Below, piece after piece: positions 46,568 to 57,863 of a DNA stretch of 64,000 nucleotides. Origin of the DNA: Cyanobium sp. PCC 7001 (GTDB lineage Bacteria > Cyanobacteriota > Cyanobacteriia > PCC-6307 > Cyanobiaceae); NCBI RefSeq assembly GCF_000155635.1, contig NZ_DS990556.1:985051-1049050 (forward strand), read 5' to 3'. The notes beneath the pieces were generated by a model, which did no database searches, was not told the DNA's origin, and saw only the letters and a program-made list of their open reading frames with translations. The translations under genes were made by a program, and so were the position numbers. How positions within the stretch are numbered: position 1 is the first letter of the stretch; each line of letters begins with the position of its first letter.

Positions 46568-48668
46568 CGCGGCCATCCCGCTCGGCGGTGCCATCGGGGG
46601 CTTCCTGGAGCAGACGCCGCTGGCGGTCTTCGCCCTGCTGCTGGGCCTGAGTGTGCTGGTGCCTCCGGTGGCCCGGCTGCTGCGCCTGCCGGATCTGGTG
46701 GGGCTGCTGGCCGCGGGCGTGCTGATCGGGCCCCATGCCCTGGGCTGGATCCAGAGCCACACCCCCACGGTGGGGCTGCTCTCCGATGTGGGGGTGATCT
46801 ACCTGCTGTTCATCGCCGGGCTGGAGATCGATCTGGCCGAGTTCGCCCGCATCCGGCAACGCTCCTTCCGCTTCGGGCTGCTCACCTTCAGCCTGCCGCT
46901 GCTGGGCGGCGCCGCCCTGGCCCTGGCCTCCGGCTACGGGCTGCTGAGTGCCGTGCTGCTCGGCTCGGTGCTGGCCTCCCACACGCCCCTGGGCTACCCG
47001 ATCGTGCGCAGTTACGGCGCCATGCGCGAAGAGTCGGTGATCGTGGCCATCGGCGGCACGATCTTCACCGACCTGGCCGCCCTGCTGCTGCTGGCCCTCT
47101 GCATGGGGCTGAGCCGCGGTGAGCTCACCCCGCTGGGAATCCTGGCCCTGCTCGCCAGGGTGGGGGTGTTCGCGGCGGTGGTCATCGCCCTGATCACCCG
47201 TCTGGGACGGGACCTGGTGCGCCGCAGCGTGAACAACGAGAGCCAGCTGTTCGTGGCCGTGGTGCTGGCTCTGTTCCTGGCTGCCCTCGGGGCGGAGCTG
47301 GCCGGGGTGGAAAAGATCGTGGGGGCCTTCCTGGCCGGCCTGGCCGTGAATCACGTGCTGCCGGAGGGCCGGGTGAAGGAACAGGTGATCTTCGTGGGCG
47401 CGGCCCTGTTCATCCCCATCTTCTTCATCGATCTGGGGCTGCTGCTGGACCTGCCGGGATTCTTGGGCACCATGCTCGCCGGCCCATTCGCCCTGGCCCT
47501 GATCGCCACCCTGATCGCCACCAAGGGACTGGCCGCCTGGTGGGCCGGCCGGATCTACCGCTACAACCACGCCCAGATCCTCACCCTCTGGTCCCTCTCC
47601 CTGCCCCAGGTGGCCGCCACCCTGGCCGCCACCTTCGTGGGCTACAACGCCGGGCTGTTCGACACCGCGGTGCTGAACAGCGTGCTCGCCATGATGGTGG
47701 TGACGGCGAGCCTGGGCCCCGCCCTCACGGCACGGGCCATGCCGCTGCTGGGCCAGGCGGCGGCCGCAGCCATCCGCGCCGAGCTGAACGGCAGCCTCGC
47801 CCTGGCGCGGCGCTCGCTGCGGGTGCTGGTGCCCGTGTCCAACCCCAGCACCGAAGCACCGCTGCTGGGCCTGGCCAGCCTGCTGATCCAGGGCGATGGC
47901 GAGGATCCCGGCCAGGTGCTTCCGCTGGTGGTGGTGTCGCCGGCCCAGGCCGTGAGCACCGCCATGGCCTCGGCGCTGGCGGAGGCCCGTGCCCTGCTGG
48001 GCTCCGCCTCCTCCCAGCTCGGCAGCGAGCGGGTGCCGTGTCAGACGTTGCTGCGGGTGGACAGTGATGTGGCGGCCGGCATCGCCCGGGTGGCGATCGA
48101 GCAGGCCTCGGATCTGGTGGTGATGGGGCTGGCACCGCCCGCGGGTCTGGGCCAGTGGCTGTTCGGCGACCTGGTTGACGCCACCTGCAGGCAGGTGAGC
48201 TGCCCCGTGGTGGTGGCCCGGCTGCAGCAGCCACCGGCCACGCTGGGGCGCCTGCTGGTGCCCGTGAAGGACCTCACCGCCGGTGCGCTGGAGCAGTTCC
48301 AGCTGGCCGAGCGGCTGGCGCTGGCCCAGCAGGGCAGCATCACCCTGCTGCACGTGGCCGAATCGGCCCGGAGCCGGCGCGCGCGGCAGGTGATGGAGCA
48401 GCAGCTGGCCGGCTGGCGGCGGGGGGCCGGCGCAGCGGGCCCACCCGTGCCGATCGAGGTGCGGGTGGTGCCCCAGGGGGGAGGCGGAGGCAGAGGCGGC
48501 GGCGTGGAGCGCTGCATCACCGCAGCAGCGCGGGATCACGACCTGGTGATCCTGCGCTCCCAGCGCCGCCTGGTGGCGGGGCTGCCCATCCCCGCGAGCG
48601 ATCGGGTGGATCGGTTGCTGCGCCGCCTGCCGGGCTCGGTGCTCGTGATCAGTGATCCTCTCCACTGA
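46560..48668 (+). CDS. Kef/NapA-type cation:proton antiporter with C-terminal USP domains
   Basis: A 702-residue protein. Residues 1-400 form a CPA2-type exchanger (LLRLPDLVGLLAAGVLIGPH, LLFIAGLEIDLAEF, LGGAALALASGYGLLSAVLL, LVGVEKIVGAFLAGL-like AGVEKIVGAFLAGLAVNHVL). Residues about 415-700 hold two tandem universal-stress-protein-like domains (VLVPVSNPSTEAPLLGLASL; LLVPVKDLTAGALEQFQLAE; ASDLVVMGLAPPAGLGQWLF). The family exchanges K+ or Na+ for H+; the cytosolic USP domains probably sense nucleotide or stress state. The GTG start overlaps the ParB-like gene. A free USP gene follows 79 bases later. Confidence 0.88.
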   Translation: MADAAIPLGGAIGGFLEQTPLAVFALLLGLSVLVPPVARLLRLPDLVGLLAAGVLIGPHALGWIQSHTPTVGLLSDVGVIYLLFIAGLEIDLAEFARIRQRSFRFGLLTFSLPLLGGAALALASGYGLLSAVLLGSVLASHTPLGYPIVRSYGAMREESVIVAIGGTIFTDLAALLLLALCMGLSRGELTPLGILALLARVGVFAAVVIALITRLGRDLVRRSVNNESQLFVAVVLALFLAALGAELAGVEKIVGAFLAGLAVNHVLPEGRVKEQVIFVGAALFIPIFFIDLGLLLDLPGFLGTMLAGPFALALIATLIATKGLAAWWAGRIYRYNHAQILTLWSLSLPQVAATLAATFVGYNAGLFDTAVLNSVLAMMVVTASLGPALTARAMPLLGQAAAAAIRAELNGSLALARRSLRVLVPVSNPSTEAPLLGLASLLIQGDGEDPGQVLPLVVVSPAQAVSTAMASALAEARALLGSASSQLGSERVPCQTLLRVDSDVAAGIARVAIEQASDLVVMGLAPPAGLGQWLFGDLVDATCRQVSCPVVVARLQQPPATLGRLLVPVKDLTAGALEQFQLAERLALAQQGSITLLHVAESARSRRARQVMEQQLAGWRRGAGAAGPPVPIEVRVVPQGGGGGRGGGVERCITAAARDHDLVILRSQRRLVAGLPIPASDRVDRLLRRLPGSVLVISDPLH

Positions 48669-48747
48669 CCCTGGCGACGATCCGGCGGCCGCCCTGATGC
48701 GCAGGCCCCGGATCGGACTAAACCGGAGATGTGCCCCCTCCCCTGCC

Positions 48748-49194
48748 ATGACCTACCAGCACCTGCTCGTGCCCACCGACGGTTCCGACCTCTCCGGCAA
48801 GGCCGTGGATCAGGCCGTGGCCCTGGCCCGCCAGCTGGGTGCACGCCTGCGCATCCTGCATGTGCAGAGCAACTTCCCGGTGTCCCTGGTGGGCGTGGGG
48901 GAACTGGTGGACACCAGCGCCATCGAGGCGCTGATGGAGGCGGCCCGCACCCAGACCGAGCAGATCCTCGCGGCCGCCCGTCAGGTGGCCGAGGCAGGCG
49001 GCGTGCCGGTGGAGGTGGTGAAGCGGCTCAGCAGCCAGCCGGCTGAGGCGATCGTGGAGGAGGCCCGCAGCCAGGGCTGCGACCTGATCGTGATGGCCTC
49101 CCATGGACGCCGCGGCCTGGAGGGCCTGCTGCTGGGCAGCGAAACCCAGCGGGTGCTCACCCAGAGTCCCTGTCCGGTGCTGGTGGTGCGCTGA
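48748..49194 (+). CDS. universal stress protein (UspA family)
   Basis: A 148-residue single USP domain: YQHLLVPTDGSDLSGKAVDQ at the N-terminus, RLRILHVQ, GCDLIVMASHGRRGLEGLLL followed by GSETQRVLTQSPCPVLVVR. The SHG-x9-GS nucleotide loop is kept, so ATP binding is likely. It follows the antiporter with its own USP domains, suggesting a shared stress or ion-homeostasis role. ATG MTYQHLL is preferred to an upstream start that would overlap the antiporter gene end. Confidence 0.93.
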   Translation: MTYQHLLVPTDGSDLSGKAVDQAVALARQLGARLRILHVQSNFPVSLVGVGELVDTSAIEALMEAARTQTEQILAAARQVAEAGGVPVEVVKRLSSQPAEAIVEEARSQGCDLIVMASHGRRGLEGLLLGSETQRVLTQSPCPVLVVR

Positions 49195-49284
49195 CGCCGG
49201 GCTGGGCGGTTGGCTTCTGCGGTCGGCCTCAGCAGTCGGCTTCAGTGGTAGTAAGGGTCAGCTCCCCGCGGCGTGCCGGTGACG

Positions 49285-49920
49285 ATGGACCCTGGGCTAG
49301 CCGCCTTCGGCTCGAGCTTCAGTGCCATCACCCTGGCGGAGCTGGGGGACAAGACCTTCTTCATGGCGCTCATCCTCGCGGTGCGCCACCGGCCCCGCTG
49401 GGTGTTCGTCGGCAGCTTCGCCGCTCTGGCGGCGGTGACCCTGATCTCCCTGGCCGTGGGCTATGGCCTGCGGGAACTGCTGCCCGCCCGGCTGCTGCCC
49501 TGGCTGGCGGGCCTGCTGTTCATCGGTTTTGGGGTGAAGCTGCTGGTGGATGCCCAGGCCCTGCCTGCCGATGCGGCCCTGGAGGAGGCCGAGGAGGCCG
49601 AGGAGGCCGTGCTCGCCGCCGATCGCCAGCTGCGCAGCAGCCGCCCGCCCGCCGTGATCTGGGAAGCCTTCACGCTGGTGTTCATCGCCGAGCTGGGCGA
49701 TCGCACCCAGCTGGCCACGGTGTTTCTTGCCACATCGCCGGCCTTCACCTTCGCCGGCCTGCTGGCGGGCACGCTGCTGGGCCATGCGGTGGTCACGGCC
49801 CTGGCGGTGGGCGCGGGCAAGTGGATCGGCCGCCGGGTGGATGAACGGCTGCTCTACCGCCTGAGCGGCGGGCTGTTCCTCCTGTTCGGAGTGGCGGCCA
49901 TCGGAAGCGCCCTGGGCTGA
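49285..49920 (+). CDS. GDT1/TMEM165 family (UPF0016) cation transporter
   Basis: A 211-residue membrane protein with the two family motifs E-x-G-D-[KR]-T in inverted repeats: TLAELGDKTFFMALIL near residue 15 and VFIAELGDRTQLATVF near 136, separated by an acidic cytosolic loop (LEEAEEAEEAVLAADRQ). Homologues move Mn2+ or Ca2+; cyanobacterial members export Mn2+ and protect photosystem II supply. The fused two-domain length is normal. ATG MDPGLAAFG was chosen; a GTG four codons upstream is also possible. Confidence 0.9.
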   Translation: MDPGLAAFGSSFSAITLAELGDKTFFMALILAVRHRPRWVFVGSFAALAAVTLISLAVGYGLRELLPARLLPWLAGLLFIGFGVKLLVDAQALPADAALEEAEEAEEAVLAADRQLRSSRPPAVIWEAFTLVFIAELGDRTQLATVFLATSPAFTFAGLLAGTLLGHAVVTALAVGAGKWIGRRVDERLLYRLSGGLFLLFGVAAIGSALG

Positions 49921-49952
49921 CCCTTACGCTGCCACGAGCGCGAGAGTGGGCC

Positions 49953-50627
49953 GTGGCCAAGGACGAGATCAGCCGAGCCGATGAGCTCACAGCCCTGGGC
50001 TGGGCGGCGGAGGATGTGCGCCGCTACGCGGAACTGTGGGAGTACCGCCAGCGCTGGGGGGCGATCAACCTGGAGCGGGAAGACCGGGTGTTCCTGCGCA
50101 AGGCCGAAGCCGCCCTGCCGAGACGCCTCACGGGCAAGGCGGCCCAGAAGAAGACCCTCAAGGACAAGTCGTACTACCGCTGGCTGGCCTTCCACCGCGA
50201 TGCGATGCTGGCCGACCCGGCGGAACAGGGCCTGGGCGCCGATGAAGCGGGCGCCTGGCGGGTGCTGCTCGAAGCGGAGCTGCAGGTGCTGGAGGAGCTG
50301 CAACCGGTGCTCGGTCTGCCGGACACCCTCAAGGCCCGCGACCTGCAGCCGCTGCGCGAGGGCTGGATCGAGGAGGCCAAAGCCGGCGCTGACGTGCGGC
50401 TGCTCAGCTTCGACTTCCAGGCCCCTCTGGACACCCTGAAGCAGACGGAATCCACCAGCTGGAAACCCCTGCGGGGCGAGACCAACACCGACCGGACCTA
50501 CCCGGTGCTGGCGGGCGAAACGCTGGCGCGGTTCCGGGAGCGGATGGGGCAGGAACTGACTGACCGGATCCGTGCCAGCTTCCCCTCCCTGAGGGACGGC
50601 GCGGGCTCCAGCGCCCCCGCCGCCTGA
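49953..50627 (+). CDS. hypothetical protein
   Basis: A 224-residue soluble, charged, mostly helical protein I do not recognise. It opens MAKDEISRADELTALGWAAE from a GTG start, has a basic patch (LPRRLTGKAAQKKTLKDKSY), a helical middle (LLEAELQVLEELQPVLGLPD) and a C-terminal part (TYPVLAGETLARFRERMGQE). There is no signal peptide or membrane helix. It is 32 bases downstream of the GDT1-family gene on the same strand and convergent with cpcL. Confidence 0.6.
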   Translation: MAKDEISRADELTALGWAAEDVRRYAELWEYRQRWGAINLEREDRVFLRKAEAALPRRLTGKAAQKKTLKDKSYYRWLAFHRDAMLADPAEQGLGADEAGAWRVLLEAELQVLEELQPVLGLPDTLKARDLQPLREGWIEEAKAGADVRLLSFDFQAPLDTLKQTESTSWKPLRGETNTDRTYPVLAGETLARFRERMGQELTDRIRASFPSLRDGAGSSAPAA

Positions 50628-50635
50628 GGCCAGGG

Positions 50636-51388
50636 TCAGGTGCTGAGCATGGCGGCCACGGTGATCAGGCCGAACACGCTCAGGATGGCCGCACCGGCGG
50701 CCACGGTGCCGAGCCACAGCTTCTGCACGGCCGGCGTGGGCTGATCCCGCAGCCAGGTCGGCCGGGGCGTGCCGGGCGTCCAGGGGCTCGACCCCGCGGC
50801 GGGCACACGGCGGGCGTGGGTGTCGCGCCAGTCGGCGCCGTAGCGGGGCGCCTGCTGGTTGAACGGCCGATCCCCGATCGCCCGGCCGGCCAGGGTGCGG
50901 GAGCGCTGGAACGGCACCAGCTCCTCCCCGAAGTTGGCCAGGTACTCCTCGGAGCCGAGCAGGGCGTCCACGAAGGCGGGCAGTCCCTGTTCAGCGATCA
51001 GGATCGACCAGGCGATCCGCTCCTGATCCCCATACACAGGGCGGCCGAGCACCCGTCCCACCAGCTGCTCCACCAGGCGGTAGTTGCTGTTGCAGCGGTA
51101 GAAGTCGCGGCGGAACTTGTCCGAAAGCAGCAGGCCGCGGATGAAGTCGCGCATGCGGATCTGGCCCGAACGCAGCTGCGACTCCAGCACCGGTTCCCGG
51201 TCGCAGCGGAAGGCATGGAAGAAGATCTGGCGGTAGGCCTGATCGATCTGCACATCCAGGCTGGCGGCGTCCTGCACCGGCGCCAGGCTCAGGGGCGGCT
51301 TCGGGGGTGACTCTTCGGTGGCCGGCATGAAGCTGCGGACCCGTGCGTTCAGTGCCGTGGGCTTGACATCCAGAAGGGGCAGGGCCAT
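50636..51388 (-). CDS. cpcL: CpcL-type phycobilisome rod linker with C-terminal membrane helix
   Basis: A 250-residue linker. The N-terminus MALPLLDVKPTALNARVRSF is close to that of rod-core linkers. The PBS linker domain spans about residues 40-175 (DQAYRQIFFHAFRCDREPVL, DFIRGLLLSDKFRRDFYRCN, SILIAEQGLPAFVDALLGSE). The C-terminus ends in a hydrophobic helix (LGTVAAGAAILSVFGLITVA, about 225-248) rather than the soluble core-binding region of CpcG. That anchor is the mark of CpcL (CpcG2), which holds phycocyanin rods on the thylakoid membrane near photosystem I/NDH-1. No other phycobilisome gene is in the window. It is divergent from bioA. Confidence 0.88.
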   Translation of the reverse strand: MALPLLDVKPTALNARVRSFMPATEESPPKPPLSLAPVQDAASLDVQIDQAYRQIFFHAFRCDREPVLESQLRSGQIRMRDFIRGLLLSDKFRRDFYRCNSNYRLVEQLVGRVLGRPVYGDQERIAWSILIAEQGLPAFVDALLGSEEYLANFGEELVPFQRSRTLAGRAIGDRPFNQQAPRYGADWRDTHARRVPAAGSSPWTPGTPRPTWLRDQPTPAVQKLWLGTVAAGAAILSVFGLITVAAMLST

Positions 51389-51548
51389 GGCGAGGGTGGG
51401 GGCAGGGAGGACGACGCAGCGAACGTATCCAGCTCCCCCCGAAGGCCGTCGAAGTCTGGGTAAAAACTCACAGAGCGTGACCGGAATTCATGGACCTTTG
51501 TTGCCGTTCGCCGCGGAGCAGACTCCCCGCCATCACCCCAACGCGCCG

Positions 51549-52838
51549 ATGACCCCGGCCCAGCAGCAGCCGCCCGGCTGGCATCCCCACCTGTGGCATC
51601 CCACCACCCAGGTGGCTGTGGCCCCCGCCCCCCTCAGGGCCGTGCAGGGGCAGGGAGCCATCCTGCAGCTCGCCGACGGACGCCGGCTGATCGACGCGAT
51701 CAGCAGCTGGTGGGTGACGCTGCACGGCCATGCCGAACCCAGCATCGCCGCCGCCGTGGCGGCCCAGGCCCGGCAGCTGGAACAGGTGATCTTCGCCAAC
51801 TTCAGCCATCCCCCGGCCGAACGGCTGGCCGAACGGCTGAGTGCCCTCAGCGGCCTGGAGCGCCTCTTCTTCTCCGACAACGGGTCCACTGCCGTGGAGG
51901 TGGCTCTCAAGATCGCCTGGCAGTGGTGGCGCAACCGGGGAGAGCCGCGGGACCGGCTGATCGCCTTCGAAGGGGCCTACCACGGCGACACCGTGGGGGC
52001 CATGGCGGTGGGGGCCCGCTCCCTGTTCACCGACCCGTTCGAGCCCTGGCTGTTCTCGGTGGCGCGGGTGAGCTGGCCCCACGGCTGCTGGCAGGAGCCC
52101 GCCCCCGAGCGGCGGGAGCGGGCCGCCCTGGACGCCCTGGAGCAGGCCCTGGCGGTGCCCACCGCCGCCGTGATCCTGGAGCCCCTGATCCAGGGCGCTT
52201 CCGGCATGGCCATGGTGCGGCCCGCCTTCCTGCAGGCGGTGCAGGAGCGGGTGCGGGCGGCCGGCGCGTTGCTGATCGCCGATGAGGTGATGACTGGCTT
52301 CGGCCGCACGGGGGCGCTGTTCGCCTGCCGGCGCGCCGGCCTCAGCCCCGACCTGATGGCCCTCTCCAAGGGCCTCACCGGCGGATTCCTGCCGATGGGA
52401 GTGACCCTGGCCAGCGAGCGGCTCTACCAGGGCTTCATCAGCGAGGATCCGCTGGCCACCTTCTTCCACGGCCACAGCTTCACCGCCAATCCCCTCGGCT
52501 GCGCCGCCGCCCTGGCCAGCCTGGATCTGCTCGAGGCGGCGCCGGAGCGCTACCGCGGTTTCGAGGCCCGCCACAGGCCCCTGCTGGAGCGGCTCCGCCG
52601 CCATCCGCGGGTGCTGCGGCCCCGCTGCCTCGGCACCGTGGCCGCCTTCGACGTGGCCGTGGAGCAGCCGGGTTACCTGAGCGCGGTGGGGCGGCGGCTC
52701 CAGGGCCTCTGCCTCGACGCCGGGGTGTACCTCCGGCCCCTGGGCAACGTGGTGTACCTGCTGCCACCCCTCTGCCTCAGCGATGCCCAGCTGGAGCGCT
52801 GCTATGCCGCCATCGGAGCGGCCCTCGATCAGCTCTGA
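51549..52838 (+). CDS. bioA: adenosylmethionine-8-amino-7-oxononanoate aminotransferase
   Basis: A 429-residue PLP enzyme of biotin synthesis, transferring an amino group from S-adenosylmethionine to 7-keto-8-aminopelargonate. [11 protein letters not shown] near residue 15, the substrate-site [74 protein letters not shown] and the PLP Lys in [14 protein letters not shown] identify it. Length and motifs are complete. Its 3' end overlaps the convergent histidine phosphatase gene by 10 bases. No other biotin gene is nearby. Confidence 0.93.
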   Translation: MTPAQQQPPGWHPHLWHPTTQVAVAPAPLRAVQGQGAILQLADGRRLIDAISSWWVTLHGHAEPSIAAAVAAQARQLEQVIFANFSHPPAERLAERLSALSGLERLFFSDNGSTAVEVALKIAWQWWRNRGEPRDRLIAFEGAYHGDTVGAMAVGARSLFTDPFEPWLFSVARVSWPHGCWQEPAPERRERAALDALEQALAVPTAAVILEPLIQGASGMAMVRPAFLQAVQERVRAAGALLIADEVMTGFGRTGALFACRRAGLSPDLMALSKGLTGGFLPMGVTLASERLYQGFISEDPLATFFHGHSFTANPLGCAAALASLDLLEAAPERYRGFEARHRPLLERLRRHPRVLRPRCLGTVAAFDVAVEQPGYLSAVGRRLQGLCLDAGVYLRPLGNVVYLLPPLCLSDAQLERCYAAIGAALDQL

Positions 52839-53467
52839 ACGAGCGGGGCGTTCCAGCAGCCCAGGGCCGGAACCCCCTGGTACCAGGCCAGGGTCGAGAG
52901 GGTGGAGGTGTCCAGCAGCAGATGGGCGCCGGCGGCGGCCGGCAGCCCCAGCCAGCGGGCGGCCAGCACCCGCAGCAGGTGGCCATGGGCGAACAGCGCC
53001 ACGGGGCCGTCCACGGCCCGGACCCGCTCGATCACCCGGTCGACCCGGGCAGCCACCGCCTCCGGCGTCTCCCCCTCCGGGCAGCCATCGCGGAACACCA
53101 GCCAGCCCGGCACCTCGGCGTGAATCTGGGGGGAGGTGAGGCCCTCGTAGAGGCCGTAGTCCCACTCCTGCAGGTCGGGGTCGAAGGCGGCCTGGGGCGC
53201 CAGACCGGCCAGCTCGCAGGTGCGGCGGGCCCGCTGCAGCGGGCTGCACAGCACCTGAGCGAAGAATCGCCCCGCCAGGGCCGGCTCCAGCCGGCGCGCT
53301 TCGGCCTCTCCGGCCTCGGTGAGCGGCAGGTCGGTGCGCCCGGTGTGCCGCCCCGCCCGGCTCCAGGCGGTTTCGCCGTGACGCACCAACACCACCTCAT
53401 GCTCCCGGGCGGTTGCGGGCGATCGGGAAGGCGACGGCAACGGCGAAAGGGACGGATCGAGGCTCAT
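52829..53467 (-). CDS. histidine phosphatase family protein (phosphoglycerate mutase-like)
   Basis: A 212-residue phosphatase of the RHG superfamily. The phosphohistidine motif is [20 protein letters not shown], with [35 protein letters not shown], the acid residue in [12 protein letters not shown] and the second His in [20 protein letters not shown]. Such enzymes act on sugar phosphates or other phosphoesters; the substrate is not evident. [13 protein letters not shown] was chosen; the frame runs 37 codons further upstream into the ferredoxin promoter region. Confidence 0.88.
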   Translation of the reverse strand: MSLDPSLSPLPSPSRSPATAREHEVVLVRHGETAWSRAGRHTGRTDLPLTEAGEAEARRLEPALAGRFFAQVLCSPLQRARRTCELAGLAPQAAFDPDLQEWDYGLYEGLTSPQIHAEVPGWLVFRDGCPEGETPEAVAARVDRVIERVRAVDGPVALFAHGHLLRVLAARWLGLPAAAGAHLLLDTSTLSTLAWYQGVPALGCWNAPLVQS

Positions 53468-53550
53468 GGACACCAGGCTTGCACGGCCTGCAGCGTGGCC
53501 CCCGCCCCTGCGGCAGCGGACTTCCCGCGGAGTTCCAAGGGCGGCAGGAC

Positions 53551-53586
53551 TGTGATCGGATGCCCACAGAGGTGTCACCGATCACA
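53551..53586. promoter_or_regulatory. perfect 9-bp inverted repeat upstream of the ferredoxin gene
   Basis: TGTGATCGG at 53551-53559 and CCGATCACA at 53578-53586 are exact inverted copies separated by 18 bases, 64 bases upstream of the ferredoxin ATG and in the divergent gap with the phosphatase gene. The TGTGA/TCACA ends recall CRP-type half-sites, but the spacer is far longer than the CRP spacing. A regulator site or RNA hairpin is possible. Confidence 0.5.
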
Positions 53587-53650
53587 CGGCTGCTCTGGCG
53601 ACGGGGATGCAATGGGCCCAACGTTGTTCCGACAGACCCAGCGACCCGCC

Positions 53651-53932
53651 ATGGCCACCTTCACCATCAACCTCGATGACGGCCGCAGCTTCAGCTGCAG
53701 CGACGACACCTACATCCTTGATGCCGCCGAGGAAGCGGGCATCGATCTGCCCTACTCCTGCCGGGCTGGCGCCTGCAGCACCTGCGCCGGCAAGGTGATC
53801 AGCGGCAGCGTCGACCAGTCGGATCAGAGTTTTCTCGACGACGACCAGATCGAGGCGGGCTTCGCCCTGCTCTGCGTGAGCTATCCGAAGGAGGACTGCA
53901 CGATCAAACCGGACATGGAGAGCGAGCTCTGA
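53651..53932 (+). CDS. petF: plant-type [2Fe-2S] ferredoxin
   Basis: A 93-residue soluble electron carrier of the photosynthetic type. The cluster ligands are in the standard pattern C-x4-C-x2-C in [16 protein letters not shown], with the fourth Cys in [13 protein letters not shown]. The opening [20 protein letters not shown] and [14 protein letters not shown] are typical. It is slightly shorter than the main PetF (97-99), so it may be a paralogue; the symbol is tentative. A 147-base gap follows before glgP. Confidence 0.9.
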   Translation: MATFTINLDDGRSFSCSDDTYILDAAEEAGIDLPYSCRAGACSTCAGKVISGSVDQSDQSFLDDDQIEAGFALLCVSYPKEDCTIKPDMESEL

Positions 53933-53969
53933 ACGCCGCCTCAGAACCGGCAGGCCCAGGCAGCGGCGG

Positions 53970-53986
53970 AGCGGGTGCGACCCGCT
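53970..53986 (+). terminator. hairpin after the ferredoxin gene
   Basis: AGCGGGT / ACCCGCT with a 3-base loop lies 38 bases after the ferredoxin stop. It lacks a T-run, so it is only a possible terminator. Confidence 0.35.
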
Positions 53987-54080
53987 TCCCACACACGCCC
54001 GGGCCTTTGTAGCCATGCCGACAGCGAGGGGGTGCTAGCCGGCACCAGAACGGAGTCACCCAGCCCGCCCAGCGGCTCCC

Positions 54081-56504
<2,424 letters not shown>

Positions 56505-56542
56505 CCCTGGTGTCCCCAGGGCGTGGTGTAGGGTGAGAGCGA

Positions 56543-56668
56543 TTCAAGAACCAGTCTTCAGCAGGTTTCTTTCCGAAACGGCGGCTCCAACCAGGATTTG
56601 ACCACTAGGCCAGCGACTTTCTTCAGGGCGTTCAACGAATCGATTCATAGTTTTCAAGACCAGACTTC
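56543..56668 (+). promoter_or_regulatory. AT-richer leader of the rbp gene with a repeated box
   Basis: The gap before rbp is AT-richer than its surroundings and contains TTCAAGAACCAGTCTTCA at 56543 and an imperfect second copy TTCAAGACCAGACTTCA ending at the start codon. Long leaders are known to control cold-induced RRM genes in cyanobacteria; whether this one acts that way is inference. Confidence 0.4.
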
Positions 56669-56986
56669 ATGACCATTTACGTGGGCAACCTCTCGTTCGA
56701 CGCTGAGGTTGATGACGTTCAGCACCTGTTCTCCGAATACGGTGATGTACGCAAGTGCACCCTGCCCCTGGACCGCGACACCGGACGCAAGCGCGGCTTC
56801 GCCTTTGTCGAGATGGCCAACGAGGCCGACGAGACCAAAGCCATCGACGATCTCCAGAACGTCGAGTGGATGGGCCGCAACATCCGGGTCAACAAGGCCG
56901 AGCCCCGCACCGGTGGCGGTGGCGGACGCCAGTTCGCCGGCGCCGGTGGTGGCGGCGGTTACGGCGGCGGCGGCAACCGCTGGTGA
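56669..56986 (+). CDS. rbp: glycine-rich RRM RNA-binding protein (Rbp)
   Basis: A 105-residue protein with one RNA-recognition motif: RNP2 IYVGNL at residues 3-8 and RNP1 KRGFAFVEM at about 42-50. A Gly-rich tail (GGGGGRQFAGAGGGGGYGGG) ends in NRW. Cyanobacterial Rbp proteins of this shape bind single-stranded RNA, are often cold-induced and some help place mRNA at the thylakoid. It is monocistronic with its own terminator downstream. Confidence 0.95.
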   Translation: MTIYVGNLSFDAEVDDVQHLFSEYGDVRKCTLPLDRDTGRKRGFAFVEMANEADETKAIDDLQNVEWMGRNIRVNKAEPRTGGGGGRQFAGAGGGGGYGGGGNRW

Positions 56987-57044
56987 TCACCGGCCTCGCC
57001 TGAGAGCCGTTCCGAAGGGCGTTCCCAACAACCCTGAACGCACC

Positions 57045-57070
57045 AGCCGCCCCTCAAAGGGCGGCTTTTT
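57045..57070 (+). terminator. rho-independent terminator of rbp
   Basis: An 8-bp stem AGCCGCCC / GGGCGGCT with a 6-base loop is followed by TTTTT. It overlaps the last codons of the convergent desaturase gene. Confidence 0.9.
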
Positions 57071-57863
57071 GCTGGCTGGCACGGGCCATCAGCGCATGAT
57101 CCGAAGGAACGCGTAGGTTGCTGGCACACCCCAGACGCTGCAAGAGCCTGACGAAGCGATAGGTGGGATCCGGCAGGATCACCGGGGCTCCGTTGCGCAC
57201 CGTGAACCCCTGCCGCACGGACGCCTGAAAGGCGTGGTGGCAGTTGTGCCACCCCTCGCCCAGGGTGATGAGGGCCACGAAGGCATTGTTGCGGCTGGCA
57301 TCGCCGGTGCTGAAGGGCTGGTCTCCGGCCAGGTGGGCCAGGGAGTTCACGCTGGCCACGCCATGGAACAGCACGGTGGTGCTGAGGCAGAACGCCCCCA
57401 GCCATTCGAGCCCGCCCAGCTGCCAGGAGAGGGCCGCCAGGGCAAGAAACGGCAGGGCGTGGAGCCGGTCGATGCCGCGCAGCACCGGGTCCGCCTCGAT
57501 GTCGGCCGGCAGGCGGGCCGGGTGGAAGGCGGGGCTCAGCAGCCAGCCGAGCTGGGCGTGCCAGAACCGGGCCCAACCCGGCCGCGGCTGGAGAGGCGAA
57601 TGGGGGTCTGCGGCGGTGTCCACATGGCGATGGTGGGCCAGGTGGTGGGCCTTCCACCAGCTCGGCCCCATCTGGCCAGAGGAAGCGGCCACCGCCGAGC
57701 CGACCCACCACACCAGCCGCGGGGCACGGTAGCTGCCGTGGGTGATCAGGCGGTGGTAGATGGCCGTGGTGGCCAGCATCCTCACCAGATAGAGGAGCAG
57801 GGCCCAGGCGGCGGCGGCAAGGCTCAGGCCTGTCCAGAGCAGCAGGCCGCAACCCAGGTGCAC
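57054..57863 (-). CDS. membrane fatty-acid desaturase (delta-9, DesC/acyl-CoA desaturase type)
   Basis: At least 269 residues. The three His boxes that hold the di-iron centre are present: HRLITH (about residue 38), HHLAHHRH (about 73) and GWHNCHH (about 207), with VASVNSLAHLAG and FTVRNGAPVILPDPTYRF. Membrane helices flank the boxes. The enzyme introduces a double bond into acyl chains. The N-terminus is uncertain: the annotated GTG starts inside the first helix, and the same frame is open 35 codons further back without an ATG or GTG. An ATG at 57970 lies in a neighbouring frame, separated by a run of eight G at 57911-57918. The acyl specificity cannot be fixed from sequence. Confidence 0.85.
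   Translation of the reverse strand: MHLGCGLLLWTGLSLAAAAWALLLYLVRMLATTAIYHRLITHGSYRAPRLVWWVGSAVAASSGQMGPSWWKAHHLAHHRHVDTAADPHSPLQPRPGWARFWHAQLGWLLSPAFHPARLPADIEADPVLRGIDRLHALPFLALAALSWQLGGLEWLGAFCLSTTVLFHGVASVNSLAHLAGDQPFSTGDASRNNAFVALITLGEGWHNCHHAFQASVRQGFTVRNGAPVILPDPTYRFVRLLQRLGCASNLRVPSDHALMARASQQKAAL

Noticed and set aside
53551-53586. Inverted repeat as a CRP site
   Set aside because: Half-sites resemble TGTGA/TCACA but are separated by far more than the 6-8 bases of a CRP dimer site.
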